Positions 40,490 through 51,051 are shown, counted from the stretch's first letter. The stretch: 64,000 nucleotides of DNA from Tillus elongatus (GCA_964006375.1 OZ023270.1:77539391-77603390), one strand, 5' to 3'. Notes: generated from the letters alone by a model not told the origin. A program made the numbers and translations.

Positions 40490-40680
40490 AAAATATGTAA
40501 TAGTAATAGTAATAGTAATATTTATTGCGATAGATTATACATTGTAACATTTGACAAATAAGTTGACAACGTGTGCTTGTCCAAGTCACAATTTTGATAG
40601 GTTTATCCAAATAGAGTAATCAAAACTTGTAAAGATGACACTACAATTTTGACATACCAAATAGTTCATTTTGCTTCTTA
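40490..40680. mobile_element. 3' LINE tail fragment, also at 49205-49330
   Basis: (TAATAG)n-like start (40497-40520), then TATTTATTG and ACAAATAAGTTGACAACGTG. Similar in order to 49205-49330 (ATTTATTAG, ACAAATAAGCTTAATGCTTG). It reads as the 3' end of a minus-strand retroelement. Confidence 0.5.
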
Positions 40681-40758
40681 ATAAATCTGTTCGTCGTCAA
40701 CTACATTCTGTGGATTTACTTCCCAACGCTCAAAAGCCATTTTAGTAACACTCTGCAT

Positions 40759-40821
40759 AACCAAGGGTTGCGGTGCTATCGGGGCGGCAAGGCCGCGGAC
40801 GAGCCCTGAGGGAACAAAAAA
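40759..40821 (+). mobile_element. 63-bp 5'-truncated copy of the LOA-like LINE tail, with TSD
   Basis: Matches the last ~55 bp of the LINE at 20526-25763 (GGGTTGCGGTGCTATCGGGG through GAGCCCTGAGGGAAC) plus an A8 tail. ACACTCTGCAT occurs immediately before (40748-40758) and after (40823-40833). A textbook severely truncated target-primed insertion, into an older LINE. Confidence 0.93.
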
Positions 40822-41570
40822 AACACTCTGCATTGAATCACTCTTTATTGTCCTTGTTATTTGAGAAAATCCAATTACCGATTTAGAGAAAATTTTAAAA
40901 CATTGTTTGACATAAACATGCGTACAACAGCAAATAAAATAATATAGTTTTTGGTATATTAGAAATATGGCAAATTGGTCTGTAATTCTCAACTTGCTGT
41001 TTGTCGCCTTGCTTGTATAATGGCACCATTTCTCCCGTTTCAAATTGAAACACTGTGGTCTCGGCCTCTATTACCTTATTAACTAAAAACGCCAGATGAG
41101 TTGCTAGCACCTTCTCTATAACAGAAGTCAGAGCTGTTTCAATTATGGCGTGCCTTTGAGCCACATTGCTCATTTGTTTTGACAAGAAGAGTTCGGTAAG
41201 CGAATGTCTCATTTCTTTGGTTTTCAAGTTTGCAGCTTATTTCTCGATAAGTATTTCTGGATAGGTAAATCTGGAAAACAGTATTGTTTGAAATAGTAAT
41301 TTACGTTAAAAGTCCGGAAAATACTGTTTTTTTGGACGAGTCGACAAAATTCTAGGACGAGCCGTAGGCGAGTCCTGGAAGTCTGCGAGTCCAAAAAAAC
41401 TGTTTTCGGACGTGTTGCGTACACTATTTTCAGCAACCGTGTAAAATAACAAATCAATGAGACACATTTCTTTATTATATTTCTTTGTACAACAAAATTT
41501 CGAACATTTTAATTCTTATTTGTATTAAATATTAAAATTCGAACAGAAGATAGGTACTAACAGAAACATT

Positions 41571-42673
41571 CTAATTCTTATTTATATTAAAATTCGAGCA
41601 ATTGCTAATAGTAAAAGGATTTAATTTGTTTGAAATGCTTGGTATATTTAAATGCCTTTTGTAGTCAGAACAAGAAGGTAAAGTTTCCGTTTCATATTGA
41701 TTGTTTTCATCTGATAATTTTTGAATGGTATTGGCAATTTTAATTTTGTTTGTTAGTGAATTGTCTATATATTCTTCAGCGACATTGGTAGACTTCCAGC
41801 CACCGTGTCTCTTCAAATTTGTGATGTTTCCACCATTATCAGCAAATATGGTCGCTGAAGTTCGACGCATGCTATGGCCTGTGTAATTTTTATGGATTGG
41901 GTAATTATAAAAATTCTGCAATTCTTAATCCGAGATTCCCAAAACCGTGGATACCAACGGGCTGAATCGAACATTTTCCTTTTTTGTAATTCACGAATAA
42001 TCTGTTATGTGGAGTATGGGATGGCCGTAAAGATAAATATTGCCTATACAACAGCAGGTTTTCTTGCCCAATTACAACAAAAGTTCTCTCAATATGTGTT
42101 TTAGAATCTGGTATTTTCACAAACAACATGTCTTCTTTGTCGTTTATTAGATCAATTGACATTTTTGTTAGTTCTTCCCGTCTACAAGCACCGGCTAACC
42201 CAATAATTGTTGCTACCTGAAAATGAAGCGAATGAATATTTTGTTAAAATTACCTTTAGCATTAGATAGGTTTCATCTGCTTCTCTAATGAATTTGTTGA
42301 TTTGCTCGCTGCTGAAGACTTCTGATTTCTTTGCTTTATAACCAACATTCTTCTTTTTAAGAAATGCGATTACCTTTGGGAAAGTGGCTATGTTTACATT
42401 TTTCTTCATTAAAATGATACTTTTCAACATATAGTACATGCTCCACAGGGTAGAGGATTTGACAGTTTTAGATTTTTGCGCCAAGTAAGCTAAAATTACA
42501 TCCTCTGTAATAGTTTTGCATTTCTTCATATCCATCCATCTCGTGAACAAATCATAAACGTTTTCATACCTGGACTTTGATTTTTCAGGCAATAATTGTG
42601 CTGTAGCAGCAGCTGCTGCATTGGAAATTTCGTAAGGCACATTTTTAAACTTACTATCGCTGTTGCTTTCCAT
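41571..42673 (-). pseudogene. Tyrosine recombinase gene, 37-nt intron, one frameshift
   Basis: Exon 1 (42673-42254) starts at the ATG of MESNSDSKF; SRYENVYDLFTRWMDMKK looks like the SAM-like core-binding domain. A 37-nt GTAATT...TTTCAG intron (42253-42217) separates it from exon 2, which restores ATIIGLAGACRREELTKM with the first catalytic Arg. KIPDSKT supplies the likely Lys. A single-base frameshift near 41907 separates IAEFL from YTGHSMRRTSAT (HxxR), LKRHGGWKS (H/W) and VAEEYIDNS (catalytic Tyr). All catalytic residues survive. Spliced and frame-corrected length would be about 355 residues. It could be a Crypton-like transposase or a domesticated recombinase that has since broken. Confidence 0.78.
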
Positions 42674-42856
42674 AGTTTATTGCGACAATTGCGACCAAAA
42701 ACCATGCAAACTTTCGAAAATTAAAATGTCAACTAATTTCATTTCAGATAGCTGTCAGTCGTTATTTCGTTGCTATGGTAATGTTCAACTGCATTTATCA
42801 AAATCATACGTATCAAGATTTTCATATTCACAATGACAACAACGATGTGATTCTTC

Positions 42857-42898
42857 CCGGCCTAGTCCGGGAAGTACGTACTTCCCGGACTAGGCCGG
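42857..42898. repeat. Perfect 42-bp palindrome
   Basis: CCGGCCTAGTCCGGGAAGTA and its exact complement are joined at GTACGTAC. A related stem-loop (CGGGAAGT...ACTTCCCG) follows at 42930-42949. Confidence 0.95.
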
Positions 42899-42959
42899 AG
42901 AAATGCTACTTTCTCAAAGAAAAAGCGCTCGGGAAGTGGGTACTTCCCGGACGATTCTC

Positions 42960-43640
42960 GAAAAAAGATATTACGTTTGACATAAAAAACATAGCTTCTC
43001 TAAAAACTGTTACTTTTTAGATACATTTCTTATTCTGCTATAAGATTAAAGTAAAACAACTTTTCTAGCAAATATTTCCAAAAAAATTAATACTACTTAA
43101 CATTTTAATGATTTACCATTATTTTTGCCGGTTATGTCTGCTACTTGAATTCGTCTCCCTGCACCTGCTTTAACAGGATAAGACAATTATAGTAACAGGA
43201 AAACACTCAGCAAATCTCCTCACACATCCACATAATACACCCGGCCCTGCGTCTCTTATCCGCCGTCGGTGGTCCAAAATGGCGCCAAGTAGATGTGATC
43301 CAGTTCGAAGATATGCCGCGAGATGGCCAGGAGATTTATAACGGGTCCTTTATGAGCTAGAGAGCGCGGTTCTTGCCCATATAGATCGTCGAAATGATTA
43401 TCGTCCGAGAGTTCTCTGCTGCTGTCGGTGCCGGATGGTCCAATGTGCCAAGCGAATGCTCTACTGCTGGACTGGTCCCCTGCTTCTTGCATGCTTATTA
43501 CATTTGCTGCGGTTACTCAAAGCCTATACTATCATCCTGCGGAGGTTTGCTCTATACGCTATCGCTGTTTGGTGCAGGAACGGATTCGTGCCCTCATGAC
43601 ACTCGTAAGCTGAATTTCCGATCGAGTCAAAAACGTATAG
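42960..43640. other. Unassigned sequence
   Basis: GC-richer 43240-43620 has open frames on both strands but nothing I recognise. Confidence 0.3.
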
Positions 43641-43644
43641 TATG

Positions 43645-43835
43645 GTTAATTGTTGTTGTTCTTACTTGGTGAAACCGTTTCGTGCAAAATACAGATGTAG
43701 AGACATCTTCTCTGGCTTCGCAAGTGCTTATTTTCTTTGCCACCGGCATTTGCAATATTTTGCAAAGAAGGAAACGAGCACTTGTGAAGCTAGAGATGAA
43801 GTCTCTACACCTGGTCATAAGCAAGTTATTGATGC
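43645..43835. repeat. Repeat with inverted arms, related to 53840-53925
   Basis: GTAGAGACATCTTCTCTGGC (from 43697) and AGCTAGAGATGAAGTCTCTAC near 43790 form an inverted repeat. CTTACTTGGTGAAAC and TCTCTGGCTTC are shared with 53840-53900 next to the PLE. Nature uncertain. Confidence 0.4.
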
Positions 43836-44994
43836 CTGCTTTCTTAAAAAAAAAACGCACATATTTGCTATTAAAAACATTTTAATGAAAATTCAAAACA
43901 AATTCGCTAAAAAAGCGTTTTCCACGAAAATTAGAAGAAAAAAAAATCTAAAAACAAGCTAAATAAATTGTTTGCAAAAATCTACAAAAAAAAAAGTTTG
44001 CCATGAAACTTAAAAAATAATATTTTGACAAACAATGCCTAAAAACATTTTAAAAAATGTTAAGAAAATTCGCAAAAACAATTTTTCGGGACAAAAATTT
44101 ATTAAAACATATTTTTCAATAATTTCAACAAAACGTCAGTAAACATCTTTTCACACAAAAATGTTAAACAAATTTTTCTTTTAAGAAAATTACATATCTA
44201 CAATTTTTTCTCTCAAGAAAATAGGTTGAAATTTTTTTTAAAAGAAAATCTTTTAATAAAATAAATTAAAATTTACACAATTTGACCCAAACACAAACGT
44301 AGAGACTTTTTCTGCGAGTTCACAGAGAACATTTTCATTTAAGTGACGATGCCGTAAAAAACGAAACCAGTTGAAGAAAGGAAAGCAAGAGCTTGTGAAA
44401 CCACAGTAAAAGTCATTACTTTTGTATTAGGCAACGAACGGTTTGACTAAACTGTGGCAACAATAAACAATCTGATATGTATTAAAATTCGATTAAAGTG
44501 CCAAAACGCCTGCTTTATCTTCCCGTTAGTTATTTTTTTTTACAGAAATTCGCTGAAAAGATTATTGGAATTGCATAATCTGATTAGATAACATTAAAGT
44601 TGTACCGAAAACTAAATAAAAAATTAAAAGAACTTAAGTCAATGAATCCCCGCCAGAAGAGGATTATTTGCCATATACTAGTCCCCTTTGCCATTCGGCA
44701 ACAAAGAACATGCACATTGTGAGTATATTTGCCGACTATAATCAGATATGGTCATATATAAATTAAATATCAATTTGCTAAGGTCTTGAGTTATTTGCAA
44801 CAAGTAATGTCTAAACGTAAATATTTTAATCAAATGAAGGAGGGTAACTGTTAAAACAGGATATTGTTAAAGATATGTCATGTAATATTTGCCACTCAGA
44901 CCCACCAGTCTAGAAACTTTGTTTAAAAATCACAAATTTAGACTTTTCAATTCGTAACATTGACATTTTCAGAAGAAAAACTATACGTTTTTTG
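43836..44994. other. AT-rich unassigned stretch
   Basis: Mostly A-rich sequence with a few family A scraps (ATTAAAAACATTTTAATGAA). No gene seen. Confidence 0.35.
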
Positions 44995-45124
44995 TAATTT
45001 TAGAAAAAAAGTTGTGTCTCGACTACTAAGGCCATTGATATATACAAAGTAAAGAGGAAAAATATTTCATATATAATACAGGTGCGATAATACATGTGTG
45101 GTTCATAATTAGTTTTTACGTGAA
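44995..45124 (-). repeat. Small fragment of the zinc-knuckle LINE tail
   Basis: GTGTCTCGACTACTAAG and following sequence match the start of the 14.2-kb LINE tail (14231 onward). Too short to read as protein. Confidence 0.5.
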
Positions 45125-45239
45125 TCTTAATTAAGAAAATTCTCTAATAGAGAGGTAACGATGGTTTTTCCAAAAAAATTATATATCAGCGCGAAATAGG
45201 GACCCTAGGACCCAAATCCAAGGTCCGCTTCGATTTTCA

Positions 45240-45310
<71 letters not shown>
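45125..45310 (+). repeat. Family A left end with (TA)n
   Basis: TCTCTAATAGAGAGGTAACG then (TA)n at 45244-45310. The right half is absent; a PLE end starts at once. Confidence 0.6.
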
Positions 45311-45313
<3 letters not shown>

Positions 45314-45915
45314 ACTTTATTTGCTTGCTGTACTTTTGTGATTGTTTACTGGTTTGCGTGGACTGCAGTTTCGAACCGTCCCGGTTCATCATCAGCCAGT
45401 TACTGACTGTGATCGCTCTTGTGTGGCCTACGTCTGAGATTGTACGTGGCGTCTGCGTGTTGAGCTTCTATTGGTCGGCTTACTGTTCTCTGATTGGTTG
45501 TGCCTTCGGACTGTGTCGCGTGTATCGGTGTGTGTATCCTGCCTTGATCACTGTGGTTTGATAATTTGTCTATTTGTATGGCTTTTATTACCTTTTGTTT
45601 AAATGTTTGTACTTGGATTTGTTCTGGCATTAACTGTTTCTTATTCTTTGTTTGTTGAATGTAGTATTGTTCCCAGATTTCTATTTTTTTGTGGTCTTTA
45701 ATGTGTTTCATTAGTTGTAATTGGGTGATATCTGGTTTTTGGTGTTTTGTGTTGTGAATGCGTGTCGCTACGTTTGATTTGTAGCTAGGTATGTGGATTT
45801 TATATGATGCTCTATATGTTCCTTGAATCTTGTTTCTATTGATTTTTTTGTCTTTCCTATATATTTTTTATTGCATCTGTTACATTCTATTTTATATATT
45901 CCGTTTAATTCATGT

Positions 45916-45916
<1 letters not shown>
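45311..45916 (-). pseudogene. Penelope-like element: GIY-YIG and C-terminal tail
   Basis: A different PLE lineage from the 6/28-kb copies. Minus-strand reading from 45915: ELNGIYKIECNRCNKKYIGK and TRFKEHIEHHI, a GIY-YIG domain with both signature motifs. It is followed, after a frame change, by a readable 103-residue tail (45711-45400). It is cut off upstream by a TA tract, and its 3' region overlaps a hammerhead motif. Confidence 0.78.
45358..45398 (-). ncRNA. Hammerhead ribozyme-like motif
   Basis: Core CTGATGA (45395-45389), extra T, perfect 5-bp stem II GAACC/GGTTC (45387-45383 with 45377-45373), GAA (45372-45370), palindromic stem III ACTGCAGT (45369-45362) and cleavage-site C at 45361. 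Stem I next to the core is weak (one pair). ACTGG and CCAGT further out could pair across a bulge. Partly overlaps the coding tail of the PLE. Confidence 0.68.

Positions 45917-45991
<75 letters not shown>
45917..45991. repeat. (TA)n microsatellite truncating a PLE
   Basis: About 75 bp of TA directly after the GIY-YIG start. Confidence 0.95.
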
Positions 45992-45995
<4 letters not shown>

Positions 45996-46685
45996 TGTAT
46001 CCGAGCGACATTGCGCATATCTTCATTGTATAAAGATCGCGGAGGAGTTCGTAAATCAGCTATAACGGTCATTTTTTTCCTCCATAAATATTCAAAAATA
46101 TTTTTGAAAACGCTGTATTTTTGTAAGTATTAAATTAACTGAAAGTAGACTTTACACGTGGCTAGAAGACTTGTAAATAAACCTATGTTGTGAATTTTAA
46201 GTAATTTGGTTCACAATATTTAGAGTTATTTCCAAATTAAAAATAAAATTTGAAAGACATGCACTGAAACGACTTAGTAGTGAAATCTCGGTCATAAATA
46301 TCGCAAACGACAGACGACATTAAATTAAAAATTTGCCAAGTGATCGTTTTTTAACTGGGGGATTCAATCAATTTTTAAAATATACTATATTTGTAGCTTG
46401 ATGAATGACCCAAAAGATGTTAGACTAAAATTGTAGCATAATATAGTGAAAATGTAAACAAAATCAAGTCGAGTCTCTATAAAAATGATTTTAAAACAGT
46501 TTGCATTTTTATCTTTAAACTGAGACATAAGACGTCATGCAAGTTCGAAACAAAAGGTGAATGTGTGTCAAGTGACAATTATATTAATTCTGTAATTAAT
46601 TGTTACGTTTACTTTTAATATAATATAAAATATCCCGGGGCATAAAGCCGGCGTCAAGTCTCAGGTAAACAAAACGTTAGTTAAC
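45992..46685. other. Unassigned AT-rich sequence
   Basis: No gene or repeat recognised. Confidence 0.3.
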
Positions 46686-46689
46686 GTAT

Positions 46690-46766
46690 CCCGAGATAGC
46701 TCAGTGGTAGCGTGCTTGTCTTCTACGCAGAAGGTTACGAAATCGATTCCCGCTCGATGAATGTAC
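46690..46766 (+). repeat. tRNA-like sequence (pseudo-tRNA or SINE head)
   Basis: GATAGCTCAGTGGTAGCGTG resembles a tRNA D-arm with A box, and AATCGATTCCCGCTCGA resembles the T-arm with B box, about 40 bp apart. The acceptor stem ends do not pair, so it is more likely a tRNA-derived SINE head or pseudogene than a working tRNA. It is unrelated to the 19.7-kb SINE body. Confidence 0.5.
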
Positions 46767-47394
46767 GGTTTTGGCTTTACCTGACATTTGGAGAAATAAT
46801 AGTGTACAGATTTCATACGTTTTGAACAAGATCTCATTTTTGTTCAAAACACCCGAATAACTTTGTCACCTTTGAGTCTACAATTATAATTTTCAGCAGA
46901 AATTTTGTTATTGTTGATATTAAAAAAATCGGTTTGATTAGCTTGATTAAAATAAAATCGTTCAGGCGATTAATAAGGAAAAATAACTGCTACGTTTATA
47001 ACTTGGAAGATACTTTACTTTTCTAAATCTGAATTAAGTTTCCATCTGGAAAGCTTTTGTAACTTTAATGAAATTTATAATACAAGTTTCTTTTAAATAG
47101 ATTTGCACTACTTATAGATATAGCAAAATTTAATTTTCTAGCTTCATAGAAAATTGAGTTTTGGGCATTTTTCTCAAAAGGATATTTTTTGATAATAGAA
47201 AGATATCGATGGTAACATTTTTGAAATAATTATTTAATTGTGCGCGTGTTAGGACCTCTAACATCGATCTTCAAGGTCTGTGTAAGTTTAAAGTATTAAT
47301 TTTGTTAATATGCTCTATAATAATAGTGTACAATTCTTATGAAAATTCACTACTATAACGCACTTACTGCGTCCCTAATTTTTTTAACTTGAGC
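46767..47394. other. Diverged family A-like sequence
   Basis: Scattered family A motifs (AGAAAATTGAGTT, AGATATCGATGGTAAC at 47203) and a MITE-type end at 47345-47375 (TATAACGCACTTACTGCGTC). No coding sequence. Confidence 0.4.
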
Positions 47395-47624
47395 CAATAA
47401 ACTAAACAACAATACAACGTTTACACTTATATGTCTTCGTACAATTCACTAAACTTTAAGCATTCCATTATGTTTTCTCTGGCAGCTGTAACACTAGGGT
47501 TACTATGGATATATTTTCGCCTAAAAAGAACCTTGTTTATAGTCTATATTTAGTGCACTCTGTGACTTGCTGGAAAGGCTGAACTTTCAGGTATCACAAA
47601 CTGGTGGAAATTGTTGTTCCAGTA
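47395..47624 (-). pseudogene. Zinc-knuckle LINE tail, part 1 (interrupted)
   Basis: Homologous to 14390-14557; the split continues at 48394. The open frame is lost. Confidence 0.65.
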
Positions 47625-48025
47625 ATATCAGTCTTGCTTTCTTTCTCATAAGAGATACACCAGCCCTAGACCCATCACAATGAACAACCAAGTTATTCAA
47701 AGTAATGAGTCCTTTTCTCTTGTTGGCATTTCTGTGGATCGACATCTCAATTGGCATCAACATGTCACATCAATCGCAGAAGCGGCTGCTAAGAAATTAG
47801 GTTTCCTCTTCCGGGCTCGCAAATACTTTTCGCCAGCTAATCTCTATACCCTATATACTTCACAAATAAGGCCAAACCTCGAATACTGCTCCCACATCTG
47901 GGGTGCAGCTGCCGCTTCTACACTCGCTATCCTGGACTCCATTCAAAAGAGAGCTATACGTCTCATTCGTGACCCTACCCTCACCCACAGGCTGCCATCC
48001 CTTGCCCACCGACGTGCCGTTGGTG

Positions 48026-48058
<33 letters not shown>

Positions 48059-48393
48059 TTATAGATATCTGCACGGGCATTGCGCACAGGAGCTTTCTTC
48101 CATAGTTCCTCCACCTGCTGCCTCCAGCAGATCTACCAGGGGAACAGAGCGAATGCACCCTTTTATTGTCCAGGTCACCAGACATAGAACATCTTTTTAT
48201 GCCCGCTCTTTTGTCCCGAGGACTTCCAAGTTGTAAAATTCCTTGCCGGCACATGTTTTTCCTTCTCCTCCGAACCTCCAAACCTTCAAGTCCAGAATTA
48301 ACAAGTTGCCTCTTTCCTCCTTGTCAACACCCACGGTACGATAGTATTTAGGCTGTAAGCCCTAGTGGTGTGTTGTTGAAATTTAAAAAAAAG
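47625..48393 (+). mobile_element. 5'-truncated Jockey/CR1-type LINE inside another LINE
   Basis: The last ~770 bp of the family at 8675-11704. The coding part 47680-48105 reads VQ-SNESFSLVGISVDRHLNW and FSPANLYTLYTSQIRPNLEY, frame intact through the point where the 9.2-kb copy has its deletion. A (TC)n expansion at 48027-48057 then disturbs the C-terminus. It ends in A8 (48386-48393). The junctions with the host LINE are visible because 14.5 kb preserves the empty site. No target-site duplication longer than a base or two. Confidence 0.85.
48027..48057. repeat. (TC)n expansion in LINE coding sequence
   Basis: About 15 TC units where the 9.0-kb copy has about four (read on its minus strand). 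Confidence 0.93.
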
Positions 48394-48480
48394 GTACTTA
48401 TGTGTGTGATGTGTGTCCTATTCGGAGTCTTCTTAAGACGACCAGGGACCTACGACTTAGTATTGGTGGTTGGAGCTATA
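48394..48480 (-). pseudogene. Zinc-knuckle LINE tail, part 2
   Basis: Homologous to 14558-14640 (GTGTCCTAT.CGGAGTCTTCT, CGACTTAGTAT). Confidence 0.65.
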
Positions 48481-48639
48481 GAAGTAATTTTTCTCGATTT
48501 TCTGAAACTCTTGCCCCATGAAAAGCTAATCTTTGTCTGTCATGATTAGTAGAATTTGTTAACCACAAACAATATTTTGGCTTTGTGCCTTCCTTCTCTG
48601 ACATCCAGTGGCACTACTTTTTTTTCATTAAATACTTAT

Positions 48640-48958
48640 AAGTTTTTCTCTTTTAACTTAGAGATTTGAATTTTGGTATATATAACTTGTACTTTTTATA
48701 ATGGAAACCTGCGTACCAAATTTGGTGGCCATAGCTTTGTTATTTTGGAGCTACGAAAGTCTTCCGATAGACAACCAAACCCGACCCATTTAGAAAAGAA
48801 AGGCATTTACCAAATTTCATTAAAATCGGCTCATTATTTTAATAAGCATATAAAAATTGAAACTGACATAATTTGCGCTCATTTTAAGATTTTTTTGAAG
48901 ATTCAAAAGTCGAAATCTCCTCATTAACGATTTTTTCATACAAAAATTCGCTAAAAAC
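48640..48958 (-). repeat. Family A repeat, inverted, without TA expansion
   Basis: Right-half motifs (GCGTACCAAATTTGGTGGCC) then directly the left end (AAATCTCCTCATTAACG). Where other copies have (TA)n this one has only AGCATATAAAAATTG. Confidence 0.6.
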
Positions 48959-48959
48959 A

Positions 48960-49200
48960 AAATATAGCTACAAGTTGTGTTCAGATGCCTGTCCATTAGC
49001 TGTCTGGAAATATTCAAGTTAATTTTCAAACTTATTTTGAATAGTGTCGACGGTGATTGAGCTTATTTTATTTTGAATTATTTCCTGCAAATGACGAAGA
49101 TTGGTTGCGTAAACCTCGTTTTTCAAATAATCACATAAAGTCTACAGGGTTGAGGTCTGGTGAGCTCGCTGGCCATTAAGTGATACCTCGCCTGTCAATC
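48960..49200 (-). pseudogene. Mariner-like transposase C-terminal fragment
   Basis: Minus-strand reading gives WPASSPDLNPVDF (third catalytic Asp) near 49170, then, with frameshifts, LRNQSSSFAG and NISRQLMDRHLN. Same DUF4817-linked transposase type as at 7.3 and 31.3 kb. No TIRs found. Confidence 0.6.
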
Positions 49201-49204
49201 CATC

Positions 49205-49704
49205 ATTTAGTATTAGTATATTTATTAGTACATAATTTAAAATGTTTCACAAATAAGCTTAATGCTTGTGCTTGCAATAAACAAAATTTTGATTTGTGAC
49301 TTGTCTAAAGACAACTGCAAAATTTTGCTGCTGTCACATTTTAAATTTTGTTCAATATTCAATAACTTTTAACTTCCTTTCTGCCACTAACAGTTGCACC
49401 ACCACTCTAAATGTTCAGCTCTCATTTTACAATACCTTCTCCTTTTAAATCAGAAAATTCTTCCAAAATACGGATATCAATTACGACACAAAAATTTTGA
49501 CATTTTGATTTGAAAAAACTTCATCTAGATAACGGCCGACATTAATCCCACAGCGTGGCATGGCTCAATCTTGCTTATACCAAAGTCGCTCGTCGCACCT
49601 ATATGGATTTTACTGATGTGAAACAACCCAATTAGGAGAAGAACAAGCTAATCTCTTAGAAATTTGTAGTATAGCGCTTCCGTAAGATGTTATTTCCAAA
49701 AAAA
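49205..49704. other. LINE 3'-tail-like start, remainder unassigned
   Basis: 49205-49330 resembles 40497-40680. The rest shows no gene. Confidence 0.35.
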
Positions 49705-49708
49705 GATC

Positions 49709-49951
49709 CTAAAATGTACCGACCTTCAAAAAAATCCGAACACCCAGTAAGCGTTGATCAATTGTAATAAAATTTATACAGTATATGGTATCCTGAGGAA
49801 TGTCATCTACGGCTTGATGAATTCGGTGACGAAGGTCAACTAGGTTATTTGGTAGTTGTGGTAAATTACCCAGTTGATAGTAAATATTATCCCACACGTG
49901 TTCGACTGACGCCAAGTCTGGGGAAGGAGAAGGCCATGCAAACAGGGTCAC
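49709..49951 (-). pseudogene. Tc1-like transposase C-terminal fragment
   Basis: AWPSPSPDLASVEHVWDNIY matches the 'WPARSPDLNPIEHLWD' block of Tc1-type transposases. It is followed by LRHRIHQAVDDIPQDTIY. Only the last ~80 residues remain. Confidence 0.7.
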
Positions 49952-49960
49952 GCTATTTAT

Positions 49961-50595
49961 TGTAAGAACCTTATAGTAACCATTGCTTTATGAGGACGTG
50001 CGTTATGCTTAAAATTTCATTGCAATTGGTAGACTCTTATTGGGTGTTTTTTGGAAAGTCAATATATGAATCCCAACTATGCCGGCCCATCCCTCTACTT
50101 TTTGAGGGTATTGCGTGGGGAACTCTCATCCAATGAGGGTTCTCTTATAACCAATATCTACTTTTGTTTGGTTACCGTACCAAAAAATTATATTAATTTA
50201 AAGTTATTCGTTTTTAGATTTATTTGAAGAGTTAACAGATACCCAATAAAAAGTATTCTGATTAGAGGCTACTAACATTTTTAAGCCGGTCCTGGTCCTG
50301 TAACAGCTCCGCATCTCTTCTCTTTCCCGGGACTAAATGTGAATATGTATATTATTATTTTTATGTTCCTGCTTTATATTCAAAAAGTCATCTCGTGTGT
50401 TTCGTGATATTTTTGGGGCCATCCGTCATCTAAGAGATCATATTCAGAGATGGTTCCGCACGATTAGGACACATTGACGTGATTATTTTAAGGTAATTGT
50501 GTGGGCTCCCTTGATCGTATATCTGATTCGTATGGTTTGTATGACTATTATAAGTAACCGAATACTCAACACTAATGAGCGTCTCTTTTCTTTTT
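49961..50595. other. Unassigned sequence
   Basis: Nothing recognised. Confidence 0.3.
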
Positions 50596-50599
50596 ATGT

Positions 50600-50910
50600 C
50601 CATGCAAAATTATACTTTATTCTCGAAAGGAGCCGGGAATTATGAAAATATAAGTATATTTTTGTTTTTCTGTTCAAAGTAATTGGTAGAAGAGGAAACA
50701 ATTTCTGTGCCAGGTGATTTAGCGGTTTAACTAGTGGCTGTTTTTTAAATTTAGCATCACACAGTAAAGGTGCTATCGTTTTTTCCCAACCAGGACTCTC
50801 TGCCTCCAGTAGTTTTTTCTCTCCGTTATAGCTTTCGCACTTTGTCAAATATTCCGGCCACATTTCTTTAGTTTGCCTCTATATGGCCCTTCAATAATTG
50901 TTGTTAAGAA
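50600..50910 (-). pseudogene. LINE C-terminal fragment
   Basis: Reads TIIEGP, then LTKCESYNGEKKLLEAESPG. Parallel to 53940-54130 (NLAQLTRCESYNEIKRAAED), which resembles the C-terminal end of RTE-like polymerases. Short and uncertain. Confidence 0.45.
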
Positions 50911-50918
50911 GGCTTGTT

Positions 50919-50971
50919 ACATACAGACTTGGATACTACTTCTCTGGCTTCACTGTTGGTTTTTGTAGGTG
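50919..50971 (+). repeat. 53-bp direct repeat, 3' side of the PLE
   Basis: Matches 53866-53918 with one mismatch, in the same orientation (ACATACAGACTTGGA.ACTAC ... GTAGGTG). Confidence 0.85.
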
Positions 50972-51051
50972 AAGGACGTAGCCAGCGCGTGAGCTAACTG
51001 GAGCAAGTGGCCCTTCGAATTCTGGAAGTTCTAGGATGTTCTTCAATGCTT

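Larger units (their letters stand above)
40100..41230 (-). pseudogene. LINE reverse transcriptase remnant with nested insertions
   Basis: Minus-strand RT in fragments. 40895-41227: EMVPLYKQGDKQQVENYRPI then CHISNIPKTI, finger motifs. 40395-40610: FLDKHPVIHGYLCGFRTARA. 40121-40400: LYRLGLDFWYG-like remains of the catalytic region, DLLLDKIECCDF and YGILQATILGPLL. It is interrupted by a foreign 3' LINE tail at about 40490-40680 and by the 63-bp LOA-type tail at 40759-40821. Jockey-like by motif style. Confidence 0.7.
41312..42950 (-). mobile_element. Tyrosine-recombinase element bounded by hairpins (candidate)
   Basis: A tyrosine recombinase gene (minus strand) lies between two hairpin-rich flanks. 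On the left, GTCCGGAAAA at 41312 pairs imperfectly with the segment ending GTTTTCGGAC at 41411. On the right are a perfect 42-bp palindrome (42857-42898) and a second stem-loop (42930-42949). Both sides share the GTCCGG(G)AA motif. Element ends are inferred, not proven. Crypton-type DNA transposons are the nearest known class. Confidence 0.5.

Noticed and set aside
43256..43672. Overlapping open frames on both strands in a GC-richer patch
   Set aside because: No recognisable motif, no splice-site support and no clear start; not enough to call a host exon.
43645..43745. Possible decayed hammerhead near CGAAACGGTTTC (minus strand)
   Set aside because: The core reads GAGAAGA and no stem II forms; kept only as an inverted repeat.
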